Assembly: GCA_030744875.1 (NCBI GenBank)
Contig: JASLPR010000071.1
Span: 1 to 33,518 of the forward strand
Reading direction: 5' to 3'
Length of the DNA stretch: 33,518 nt
Source of the DNA: Chloroflexota bacterium
GTDB taxonomy: Bacteria > Chloroflexota > UBA11872 > VXNJ01
The notes under the pieces are model-generated. The model did no database searches. It worked only from the letters and a program-made list of their open reading frames with translations, and was not told where the DNA came from. The first letter of the stretch is position 1. Every line of letters starts with the position of its first letter. A program made the translations under genes and the position numbers. This document shows positions 25,431-33,245 of this stretch, in pieces.

Positions 25431-26405
25431 ATGACCCTACGGATTAGTTGGCGAGGCTTGTTGGCGGGATTGTTGATGCTGGCGCTGGCCGCGTGCGGGG
25501 GGAGTGACGGAGCCCACGAGATCGTGGCGCCCCCGGCTCCGGAGCGGGGGGCGCCGACGGCGACGCCCGAATCCAGCGGAGCGGAACGGGTGGGCGCGGA
25601 CGTGCCCGGCGGGACCATCGTCTTCATGTCCAATCGAGCCGGCCCGGACAACCTGTTTCTGCTGTCGATGAGCGACGGGACCGTGGGGCAGTTGACGACG
25701 CTGGCGGGAGTGGATGGCTTCCCGCGAATGTCCCCGAACGGTGATGAGGTGGTCTACCACTCGGGGACCCCGGCGCTGCTGCCGGAGATCGTGGTGGTAG
25801 AGGCCAGCGGGAGTTTCCGGTGGCTCACCGAGAACGAATTCGGAGACCTGATGCCCGACTGGTCGCCGGACGGGCGGCGGGTGGTGTTCGTTTCCGACCG
25901 GGACGGCGATTTCGAAATCTACATGATGGACGCCGACGGGGCGAACCAGCGGCAGTTGCTGGCGCACCCGGGCGCGGATTTGTTTCCGCGGTGGTCGCCG
26001 GACGGCACCCAGATCGTGTTCACCTCCGACGCCGGGGGCAATAACGATATTTACGTGATGACCCAGGATGGCCGGGATGTGCGGCGACTGACCGAGAACC
26101 CGGCGTCCGATGAGGCGGCCGAGTGGTCGCCGGACGGGACCCGGCTGGCCTTCACCTCGGACCGCGACGGCGACGCCGACGTCTACGTGGTGAGCGTGGC
26201 CGGCGGGAACCTGGTGAACCTGACCGACTCGCCGGCCTTCGACAGCTTCCCGTCCTGGTCACCGGATGGCAGCCACATCGCCTTTTCGTCCGACCGTACC
26301 GGCAACGACGAGCTGTGGGTGATGCGGGCGGACGGGGCGGAACCGTTGCTGCTCACCAGCAGCCCGGCGCGCGACACGGCGCCGCACTGGTCGTCCATCG
26401 AATAG
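25431..26405 (+). CDS. TolB-like beta-propeller lipoprotein (WD40-like PD40 repeats)
   Basis: A 324-residue lipoprotein. The signal peptide ends in the lipobox LALAAC at residue 22, and a Pro/Ala/Glu linker follows. About six PD40-type repeats with the recurring xxPxWSPDGxxIxFxSDRDG pattern complete it (DLMPDWSPDGRRVVFVSDRDG, DLFPRWSPDG, DEAAEWSPDG, DSFPSWSPDG). The fold resembles the TolB propeller. Without a Tol-Pal system in view, a peptidoglycan-associated role cannot be claimed; surface sensing or scaffolding is an equal possibility. ATG 25431 follows AGAGGTG at five bases. It is divergent from metE and converges with the dehydrogenase at 26443. The stop is TAG. Confidence 0.85.
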   Translation: MTLRISWRGLLAGLLMLALAACGGSDGAHEIVAPPAPERGAPTATPESSGAERVGADVPGGTIVFMSNRAGPDNLFLLSMSDGTVGQLTTLAGVDGFPRMSPNGDEVVYHSGTPALLPEIVVVEASGSFRWLTENEFGDLMPDWSPDGRRVVFVSDRDGDFEIYMMDADGANQRQLLAHPGADLFPRWSPDGTQIVFTSDAGGNNDIYVMTQDGRDVRRLTENPASDEAAEWSPDGTRLAFTSDRDGDADVYVVSVAGGNLVNLTDSPAFDSFPSWSPDGSHIAFSSDRTGNDELWVMRADGAEPLLLTSSPARDTAPHWSSIE

Positions 26406-26407
26406 GC

Positions 26408-26432
26408 GGGTCGGACCGCCCGGCGCCGACCC
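26408..26432. terminator. Hairpin between convergent genes
   Basis: GGGTCGG (26408-26414) pairs with CCGACCC (26426-26432) around an 11-base loop, in the 37-base gap between the TolB-like gene and the short-chain dehydrogenase. There is no T-run on either side, so it may be a simple stem rather than a full terminator. Confidence 0.35.
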
Positions 26433-26442
26433 GGCGGGCGCC

Positions 26443-27186
26443 CTAACGGTTGCGGTGCCGGCTGGGCTGCATGTAGACGTCGGCGACCAGCGCGCGGGGA
26501 TGGGTGCGGGCGGCAAAGACCACCGCCGCGGCGATGTCCTCAGGCTGCATTACCATCTCCGCTTCGCCGGGCTGGAGGCGCTGGTGGTCGGTGTCGAGCA
26601 TGGCGGTGTCGACTTCACCGGGATAGATGGCGCTGCAGCGGATACCGTTCTCCCACTCCTCGGAATTGATGGCGTGGCTGAGCCCGGTTACGCCGTGCTT
26701 GGAGGCGATGTAGGCGACGCCCGAGGTGGCGTTGGGCCGCAGGCTGTAGCCGGCCCCGGAGATGATGTTGATGATGTGGCCCTGTTGGTTGGCGCGCAGG
26801 TGGGGGAGAAGTTCGCGGATGACGTAGTAAACGCTGTTGAGGTTGATTTCGACGACCTCCTGCCAGGTCTCCAGGGGGATGTCGCGGAGATTGCGCAGGT
26901 CGGTGTTAATGCCGGCGTTGTTGACTAGGTAGTCGATGGCGCCGAACTCGGCGATGGCCGTGGCGACGAAGGATCGAACATGCTCGAGATCGGAGACGTC
27001 GCCGGGTATGGCCAGGACGCGCACGCCCTGTTCGTGGGCGGCTTCGGCGGCTTCGTCGAGCGGCCCGGGGCGGCGGGCAGTGATGGCCAGATTGACGCCT
27101 TCGGCGGCGAGGGCGCGCAGGATGCCCAGCCCGATGCCGGCGCTGGCTCCGGTGAGAATGGCGGTCTTGCCTTTGATGTCGATGAT
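26443..27186 (-). CDS. Short-chain dehydrogenase/reductase (second of a tandem pair)
   Basis: A Rossmann-fold SDR of about 247 residues. It has TGASAGIGLGI (cofactor-binding TGxxxGIG), DVSDLEHVRSFV, NNAGIN, and the catalytic set Ser in IISGAGYS with YIASK (YxxxK). It is a paralog of the gene just upstream (TGASAGIGRAT, NNAALH, YGASK). The start is odd: no ATG, GTG or TTG occurs in frame between the upstream gene's stop (27210) and the KGKTAIL block. The first codons read ATC ATC GAC ATC, where the paralog has ATG GAT CTC. Either ATC starts translation, the start lies within the upstream gene, or an ATG was altered. Substrate unknown. It is the last gene of the korAB-flavin reductase-SDR run. 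Confidence 0.75.
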   Translation of the reverse strand: MIDIKGKTAILTGASAGIGLGILRALAAEGVNLAITARRPGPLDEAAEAAHEQGVRVLAIPGDVSDLEHVRSFVATAIAEFGAIDYLVNNAGINTDLRNLRDIPLETWQEVVEINLNSVYYVIRELLPHLRANQQGHIINIISGAGYSLRPNATSGVAYIASKHGVTGLSHAINSEEWENGIRCSAIYPGEVDTAMLDTDHQRLQPGEAEMVMQPEDIAAAVVFAARTHPRALVADVYMQPSRHRNR

Positions 27187-27209
27187 GGGGCCTCGATTCG
27201 GGGTTCTGG

Positions 27210-27944
27210 CTAGGTCCGCTGCACGGTGGACTGCACGACGATTTCGGAGACGTTGGCGCGGGCCGGCATGCCGGCGGCAAAGACGACGGCGGCGGCGATG
27301 TCCTCGGGTTTCTGGAGCACGGTGCGGCGTTCGTCGCTGGTGCCGTCGGGGCGCAGGCCGATCATGGCGGTGTCGGTCTCGCCGGGAAAGATGGCGGTGG
27401 CGCGAATGCCATGGGTCCATTCCTCGCAACGGATGCTCTGGGTGAAGGCGGCGAGGGCGGCCTTGCTTGCGCCGTAGGCGGCGCCCGAATAGGTGCGGTC
27501 GGGGATGGTGGCGGCGTCGGAACAGACGTTGATGACCACCCCGCCGCCAGCTTCGCGCATGGCCGGGACCACCTGGCGAGCGAAGTCGAACGGGGCGGTG
27601 AAGTTGACCGCCACCACCCGGTCCCAGCGCTCGGTTCCGATCTCGACGAGGCTGCGCTGGCGGGTGTGCAGGGCCGCGTTGTTGACCAGAATGTCAATCT
27701 TGCCGAACTCGGCCAGGGTGGCGGCGACGAAATCGCGGACGTGGTCACGGTCGGTGACGTCGCCGGGTGTGGCGAGTACGCGGACGCCGTGCTCGCGGGC
27801 GGCGGCGGCGGTTTCTTCGAGCGCTTCGGCGGTGCGGGCGGTAATCGCGATATCGACACCCACCTCAGCTAGGGCGATGGCCGTGGCGCGGCCGATTCCG
27901 GCGCTGGCGCCGGTGACGATGGCGGTGCTGCCTTTGAGATCCAT
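27210..27944 (-). CDS. Short-chain dehydrogenase/reductase (first of a tandem pair)
   Basis: A 244-residue NAD(P)-dependent SDR: MDLKGSTAIVTGASAGIGRATAIALAEVGVDIAITART at the N-terminus, DVTDRDHVRDF, NNAALH, INVCSDAA with the catalytic Ser, and YSGAAYGASKAAL with the Tyr-Lys pair (YxxxK). Its acceptor/substrate region ends QKPEDIAAAVVFAAGMPA. The ATG (27944) has GGGGGC about six bases upstream. The paralog downstream shares block order and spacing, indicating tandem duplication. With two flavin-reductase-like genes upstream it may work on aldehydes or ketones; no substrate can be named. The stop is TAG. Confidence 0.88.
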   Translation of the reverse strand: MDLKGSTAIVTGASAGIGRATAIALAEVGVDIAITARTAEALEETAAAAREHGVRVLATPGDVTDRDHVRDFVAATLAEFGKIDILVNNAALHTRQRSLVEIGTERWDRVVAVNFTAPFDFARQVVPAMREAGGGVVINVCSDAATIPDRTYSGAAYGASKAALAAFTQSIRCEEWTHGIRATAIFPGETDTAMIGLRPDGTSDERRTVLQKPEDIAAAVVFAAGMPARANVSEIVVQSTVQRT

Positions 27945-28012
27945 AGTGCCCCCGGTCTGCGTGGTGGTCGGTTTGCGCGATGGGCCGAGCATAGCAACCG
28001 GGTGGGGTCGGG

Positions 28013-28594
28013 TCAGGGGAGCGCGAAGTCCCGGGAGGTGTCGCAGTAGAGATCGAGGCCGAGCTGACCAAGGAGTGGTGGGGGACTTGACATAAAGTCC
28101 GCACCATCGGGAAGGTGGACCGCCAGAATCTCGCCGACGATGAACGTGGTGACGACCGGCTGGGCGCCGTAGCGGTGGGCTTCGACCAGGCGGCATTCAA
28201 ACGCGGCCGGGGCCTCGGCGACCCGCGGGGCCTCGACCACGCTGGAGGGGGCGGGCGTCAGCCCGGCAAGGGCGAATTCATCGACCCCGGGGGCGTAGTC
28301 ACCACCGGCAACGTTCATGGCGCGGGCCATCGGCGCGGCGACCAGGTTGACCACGAACTCCCCGGTAGCGCGGATGTTGGCGACGGTGTCCTTGTCGATG
28401 CCGGTCTCGGTGGTCGGAGCGAAGGCCAGCAGCGGCGGGCGGGTAGAGAGAGGTAGGAAGCCGCTGTACGGGGCCAGGTTTCGGACGCCACCTGGCGAGA
28501 CCGTGCTGACCAGCGCGATCGGCCGGGGGACGACGACGGCGGCCAGGAGCGTATAGAGCTCTTCGAGCGAGGCTTCGGCGGCTTGGAGGATCAC
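28013..28594 (-). CDS. Flavin reductase-like (DIM6/NTAB) domain protein, copy 2
   Basis: A 193-residue FMN-binding split-barrel protein of the flavin reductase-like family: VVVPRPIALVSTVSPGGVRNLAPYSGF, PPLLAFAP, DTVANIRATGEFVVNLV, and VEAHRYGAQPVVTTFIVGEILAVH. The start is GTG 28594. It is 36% or so like the upstream neighbour by eye, sharing PRPIAxVSTxSPxGVRNxAPxS, the first strand, and AExxVNxV positions; that figure is an estimate by eye, not a calculation. Tandem duplication is likely. Such proteins bind FMN and hydrogenate or transfer electrons to partner oxygenases; the partner is not visible. The stop is TGA. Confidence 0.82.
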   Translation of the reverse strand: MILQAAEASLEELYTLLAAVVVPRPIALVSTVSPGGVRNLAPYSGFLPLSTRPPLLAFAPTTETGIDKDTVANIRATGEFVVNLVAAPMARAMNVAGGDYAPGVDEFALAGLTPAPSSVVEAPRVAEAPAAFECRLVEAHRYGAQPVVTTFIVGEILAVHLPDGADFMSSPPPLLGQLGLDLYCDTSRDFALP

Positions 28595-28612
28595 GGCCCT
28601 GGCGCGAAGCGG

Positions 28613-29221
28613 CTAGACCCGCGGCCGTTCCATCCGGAAGACATCGGTGCTGTGGCAGTACTCGGAACCGCCCAGGCGGCCCACGGCTTCCAGGAGCACC
28701 GGGTCGACGGTGCCGTTCTCGCGCATGAGGCGGTCGTCGATGTGGGCGGTGACGATCTCACCGATGACTAGGGTGGTCAGGCGGGGGGTGGAGCCGTACT
28801 CGTGGGTCTCGAGGAGGCGGCATTCGAGATTGACCGGCGATTCGGCCACCCGCGGCGCGCTGACCGTGTTCGAGGTCGCCGGGGTGAGCCCGGCAAGGTT
28901 GAACTCGTCGATCTCGGGCGCGACCTCGGCGGCGGTGGCGTTCATGGCTTCGGCGATCGGCTCGGTGACGATGTTGACGACGTAGTCACCGGAGGCGGTC
29001 AGGTTGGCTAGGGTGTCCTTGACGCGGCCGTCGGGATGCCCGATGGCGAAGGCCAGCAACGGTGGGGTGGCGCTGATGGCGTTGAAGTAGCTGAACGGGG
29101 CTACATTGCGAACGCCGTCCGGGGAGATCGTGCTGACGAACGCGATCGGGCGAGGAACGATGAAGCTGCTCATGAGCCGGTACAGGTCGTCGTCGGGATG
29201 GTCGTCGGGATTGATGATCAA
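28613..29221 (-). CDS. Flavin reductase-like (DIM6/NTAB) domain protein, copy 1
   Basis: A 202-residue FMN-binding split-barrel protein. FIVPRPIAFVSTISPDGVRNVAPFSYFNAI is the flavin-binding first strand and loop, followed by PPLLAFAIG, DTLANLTASGDYVVNIVTEPIAEAMN, and NLECRLLETHEYGSTPRLTTLVIGEIVTAH. It starts with TTG 29221, with AAGGAA at about eight bases upstream. It is a close paralog of the next gene on the strand (28013-28594). The position directly downstream of korB suggests an electron-transfer helper for the oxidoreductase or a downstream dehydrogenase, by context only. The stop is TAG. Confidence 0.85.
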   Translation of the reverse strand: MIINPDDHPDDDLYRLMSSFIVPRPIAFVSTISPDGVRNVAPFSYFNAISATPPLLAFAIGHPDGRVKDTLANLTASGDYVVNIVTEPIAEAMNATAAEVAPEIDEFNLAGLTPATSNTVSAPRVAESPVNLECRLLETHEYGSTPRLTTLVIGEIVTAHIDDRLMRENGTVDPVLLEAVGRLGGSEYCHSTDVFRMERPRV

Positions 29222-29304
29222 GGCGGGGTTCCTTTCGATGCGCCGTGCGGACGCCGGAAGCGGGTCCGGATGGGACCGGGTTCTTCGGGTCGAGAGGAAG
29301 GGTA

Positions 29305-30196
29305 CTAGGCGTAGGCGTCCAGCATCTTCGCCAGCTCGCCGGCCGAGAACTCGTTGGTGAGGTCGCGGTCGACGGCGCCGCCGAGCTTCTGGATGGCCGG
29401 GACCTGCTCTTCGTAGGTGGGGCGGTCGGCGTTTTCATAGAAGATGCCGGTGGGGATGCGGTCGCCCCATTCCATGGTGCGGTCGATGGCGGCGCGCAGA
29501 TCGCCGGCGTCGTGGCCTTCATCGGCGAGGTCGAACACCCGCTCGTGGTACCACTTGTTGGTGTTGATGCGGTTGTAGATCACGCAGTCCTGCAGGATCT
29601 CGACCAGCGCGTAGCCGGGATGCTCGATGGCGCGGGCCAGGATTGCGGCCATTCCGCGGGGATCGCCGGAGAAGCCGCGGGCCACGAAGGTGGCGCCGGA
29701 CATGAGCGCGGTGCCGAGTCCGTTGAGCCTGGCCTCAATGGAGCCCTCGGGGGAGGTGGTGGTGACCCAGCCCGGCTCGCTGGCCGGCGAGTACTGGCCC
29801 TTGGTTAGGGCGTAGACGTGGTTGTTTTCGACGATCTGGACCATGTTGACGTTGCGCCGGGCCGTGTGGATCAGGTGGCCGACGCCGATGCCGTAGCTGT
29901 CGCCGTCGCCGCTGACTGAAATGACGGTGAACTTCTCGGGCGCGGCTAGGCGGATGCCGGTGGCCACCGGCACCGGGCGGCCGTGCAGCGAATTGAATTC
30001 GTTGGCCCAGAGGTAATGGGGCAGTTTGCTGCCGCAGCCGATTCCCGACGTGAACATGACCTAGTGCGGAGCGATGTTGAGCTCGGCGCGCGCGCTTGAC
30101 TCCGTTGAGGATGCCGAAATCTCCGCAGCCCGGACACCAGGTGGAAATCTCGTCGGTGTTGAAGTCTTTGAGGGTGAGGGTGGCTTGATCAGACAC
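29305..30196 (-). pseudogene. korB: Broken 2-oxoacid:acceptor oxidoreductase beta subunit
   Basis: Reads as a KorB/PorB-type thiamine pyrophosphate subunit of about 296 residues: MSDQATLTLKDFNTDEIS, then the WCPGCGDFGIL TPP/cluster motif, the GIGCGSKLPHY block, GDGDSYGIGVGHLIHTARRN (TPP-binding GDGD) and IVENNHVYALTKGQYSP. The 5' part (GTG 30196, overlapping the korA stop) runs in one frame to about 30096. The 3' part runs in another. The break fits a two-base loss in a run of CGs at about 30085-30096 (KRA-AELNI). In the second frame, a TAG at 30061-30063 sits where related proteins have Glu (APH-x-VMFTSG), so GAG to TAG is the likely change. The 250 codons after it are intact to TAG 29305. 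Expression as one protein is impossible without recoding. Confidence 0.75.
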
Positions 30197-31966
30197 GTAC
30201 GCTGACCTCCTGCGCTACGGCGGCGACGATGTCGTCCGGAGTTACCTGTTTGCTGTCGTATTTGAGGATGCGGTGGTCGCAGTTGATGCCGGTCGCGCGG
30301 CGCAGGATGCCGGCGAATTGGCCGGAGAAGTTCTGCTCGGCGGCCACCAGGTAATCGGCCGACTCAAGGGCGGCGACCGTTCCCTCGGGCAGCGGCCAGA
30401 CATCGGCGAAGTGGACGGAATTGGCGCGCTGGCCGTCGGCGTTGAGGCGGTCGACGGCCTCCCGGATCGCGCCACGGGTGGAGCCCCATCTGACGAGCGT
30501 AATGTCGGCGTCGGCGAGGCCGTGAAGCTCCGGCGGGAGGATGTCGGCGCGGGCGGTTTCGAGCTTCTGCATGCGCTTGTCCATCTGCTCAATGCGGACC
30601 GACTGCGACTCGGTGATGAAACCGCGCTTGGTGTGCTTGTCGCCGGTCGTCATGTAGACGCCGCGGGGGTGTCCGGGGATCGCGTGGGTAGAAACGCCGT
30701 CTTCGGCGAGCTTGTGACGGACGTACATCTTGTCCGGGCTGAGGGCGTCCAGTTCTTCGTCGGAGACGATCTTGCCGCGGTCGATGCTAACGCCGGCGAA
30801 ATCGAAGTCGGCGCGGGCGACGGTCTTCAGGGCAAATGCCTGGTAGAGGTCGGTCATGATGATGACCGGGGTCTGGTACTTCTCGGCCAGGTTGAAGGCG
30901 CGATGGTCGGCCGTGAAGCACTCCTCGACCGAGCCCGGCGCCAGGATGATGCGCGGGAACTCGCCGTGCGAGGCCGAGAGCACGAAATCCAGGTCGCCCT
31001 GTTCGGAGCGGGTGGGCATGCCGGTGGATGGGCCGGCGCGCTAGGCGTTGACGATGACGACGCCGGCCTCGGAAGCGCCGGCCAGGCCGAGCGCTTCGAC
31101 TATCAGGCAGAAGCCGTCGCCGGAGGTGGCGGTCATGGCCCGGGCGCCGGCGTGGGCGCCGCCGATGGCCGTCAGCAGCGCGGCGATTTCGTCTTCGGTC
31201 TGCTTGATCACGATGCCGTAGTCGTTCTGGTGGGCGGCCAGGAACTCGAGGACAGTTGTCGCCGGAGTCATCGGGTAGCCGGAAATGAAGCGGCAGCCGC
31301 CGGCGATGGCTCCCATACCGATCGCGACATTGCCGTTCAGGAGGACACGGTCTTCGCCGCCGGGGCGGGATTCGAGGCGATAGTCAAACTCGTCCTGGAA
31401 ACGCGCGCCGAATTCGATGGCGGCGTTCAGGACCTTGATGTTGGCGGCGGCGAGTTCTTCGCCGCGCTCGCCGGGATAGCGCCCGGTGAAGGCTTCCGTC
31501 AGAGAGCGCTCAATCAGGGCGGAGTCGAACCCGGTGAGGCCCACGAGCACACCCACCGCGGCCCTAATGGCCATCAGGCGATTGCCGTCGATTTCGTTGG
31601 CGAATTCGACCAGCGGCGCGCGGACGACCAGCAGGTCGCGGCCTTCGAAGAGGGCGTCGTCAGGTCGTAGTTCTCGTCGAAGATTACGGCGCCGCCGGGC
31701 AGGACATCATCGATTCGTTCGCGGATCGCCTCGGCGTCGAACGCGAGCAGCACGTGGATCCCGAGGGAGTGGGATTCGACCGGCTGCTCGCCGACGCGGA
31801 TCTGGTAGAAGATGTGGCCGCCGCGAATGCGGGACTCGAAATCGAAGTAGGCAAAGGTCCAGAGGCTGGCGCGGGTCAGGGAGCGCGCCCAACCAGAACC
31901 CTGGCTGTCGCAGCCGGTCCCGGCGGCGCCGGCAAACTGGAAGGTCATATCATTGACGGTTGGCAT
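30189..31966 (-). pseudogene. korA: Broken 2-oxoacid:acceptor oxidoreductase alpha subunit (gamma-alpha fusion)
   Basis: A fused gamma-alpha subunit of about 590 residues. From ATG 31966 (AGGAGG six bases before): FAGAAGTGCDSQGSGWARSL (gamma-domain loop), YFDFESRIRGGHIFYQIR, LPGGAVIFDENYDL. A one-base loss at about 31654-31666 then moves the reading to another frame, which gives DDALFEGRDLLVVRAPLVEF. The alpha-domain TPP-partner sequence follows: FISGYPMTPATTVLEFL, IKQTEDEIAALLTAIGGAHAGARAMTATSGDGFCLI. At 31041-31043 a TAG replaces the Gln of the conserved VNAQRAGPSTGMPT motif (CAG to TAG). Beyond it the frame is intact to TGA 30189: GMPTRSEQGDLDFVLSASHGEFPRI, VRWGSTRGAIREAVD. Stop and korB start overlap. 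Confidence 0.78.
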
Positions 31967-31972
31967 GGCCAC

Positions 31973-32330
31973 CTCCTGCGAGGGAAAATGGACGGAAAAG
32001 GGCCGGGAAACCTGCGGAACGGATCAGCGGCGAGGCCGTGGGGCCGCAGGGTAGATACAGGCGCAAAGGGCGGGGAGCGGGGACCGATCGGGATAGGTTG
32101 CCGGCGCGGGAGCCGGGAAGCGTCGCGCGATGTTGGATATCTCCGGTGGCCGTGGCGGCGGGACCAGACTCCCCCTCGAGTGTCCCGTCAGTCGATTCAA
32201 TATTATGTCGCGGCGGGAGGGGGGATCCAAGCCGAAAAGGGGTGGTTGGGAATGAGCAAAGGGATACGCTAGCCTTTCGAGCCGGTGTCCGGTCGGGATG
32301 CCCGGTTCGGCGCGATCAATGGGGTGATCC
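31973..32330. other. Divergent intergenic gap without recognised gene
   Basis: About 358 bases between korA and the ABC ATPase. A short A/T-rich patch at about 32194-32208 (GTCGATTCAATATTATGTC) lies in the middle. I see no gene, tRNA-like fold or convincing promoter pair. A TTGGGA/TACGCT pair near 32246-32270 has the wrong spacing (13 bases). Confidence 0.5.
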
Positions 32331-33245
32331 TTGGCAGTCGTTGAAGTCCAGGACCTGCAAAAGCATTACGGAGATATCCGGGCCGTGGACGGTCTTTCGT
32401 TCACCGTGGAGCCCGGTGAGATCTTCGGGATGCTGGGGCCGAACGGGGCCGGCAAGAGCACCACGGTGGAGATCCTGGAAGGCATCCGCACGATGGACGG
32501 CGGCAACGTGCGCGTGCTGGGGCTGGACCCGCACCGCGAGACCGGCAAGCTGCGCAACGGGATTGGCATCCAGCTGCAGTCAACCTCGCTGTACCCGCGC
32601 CTGAACGTACGGGAGCAGTTGTTGATGTTCGGCCGGCTGTATCAGCGCTCGCGGGACGTGGAGGAGATCATTGACTTGGTCGGTCTGCGCGAGCGGGTGT
32701 CCGGGCTGGCGAAGGACCTGAGCGGTGGGCAGCAACAGCGGCTGTCGGTGGGGCTGGCGCTGACGAACGACCCGGAGTTGGTGTTCCTGGACGAGCCGAC
32801 GACCGGCATGGACCCGCAGGCGCGCAGGCACCTGTGGGACGTCATCAAGGGGATGCAGGAGCAGGGCAAGACGGTGATGATGACGACCCATTACATGGAA
32901 GAGGCCGAGTACCTGTGCGACCGGGTGGCGATCGTGGATCACGGGAAGATCATCGCCCTGGACCGGCCCCAGCGGCTGGTTTCGGAGAACTTCGCCGAGT
33001 CGACGATCACCTTCGAGCCGGAGGGCGAACCGGACTTGGCGGCGATGCAGGCGCTGCCGGCGGTGACGAACGTGATCGTCGACAACGGGACGGTGGAGTT
33101 GTTCTCGGCGGATATCCCGACCACCATCGGGGCGCTGCTGGAGCACGCGGCTCAGAACCAGGTGCGGATCGAGGATCTGCACGTGCGGCGGGCGACGCTG
33201 GAAGATGTCTTTTTGAGATTGACCGGCCGGAGGATTCGCGATTGA
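32331..33245 (+). CDS. ABC transporter ATP-binding protein (DrrA-like)
   Basis: A 304-residue ATPase: Walker A GPNGAGKS (residues about 37-44), the signature LSGGQQQRL (130-138), Walker B LVFLDEP (150-156), and the H-loop His187 in MMTTHYMEEAEYLCD. The C-terminal 80 residues are the extension of the DrrA/NatA-type exporter ATPase. The start is TTG 32331, preceded by GGGGTGA at about four bases. Its TGA overlaps the permease start, TTGA, so coupled translation is likely. The likely role is ATP-driven export of a drug, ion or lipid in the DrrAB/NatAB group; substrate unknown. Confidence 0.9.
   Translation: MAVVEVQDLQKHYGDIRAVDGLSFTVEPGEIFGMLGPNGAGKSTTVEILEGIRTMDGGNVRVLGLDPHRETGKLRNGIGIQLQSTSLYPRLNVREQLLMFGRLYQRSRDVEEIIDLVGLRERVSGLAKDLSGGQQQRLSVGLALTNDPELVFLDEPTTGMDPQARRHLWDVIKGMQEQGKTVMMTTHYMEEAEYLCDRVAIVDHGKIIALDRPQRLVSENFAESTITFEPEGEPDLAAMQALPAVTNVIVDNGTVELFSADIPTTIGALLEHAAQNQVRIEDLHVRRATLEDVFLRLTGRRIRD

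Noticed and set aside
5844-31043. TAG reassigned to an amino acid, including pyrrolysine, across the genome
   Set aside because: TAG ends most intact genes here (19 of 29), often a few bases from a convergent gene, and no pyl genes or corrinoid methylamine methyltransferases are visible. The affected genes also carry frameshifts.
30273-31670. Intact 465-codon plus-strand frame opposite korA
   Set aside because: Gly/Val/Asp-rich antisense shadow; the minus strand carries the recognisable KorA blocks despite its lesions.
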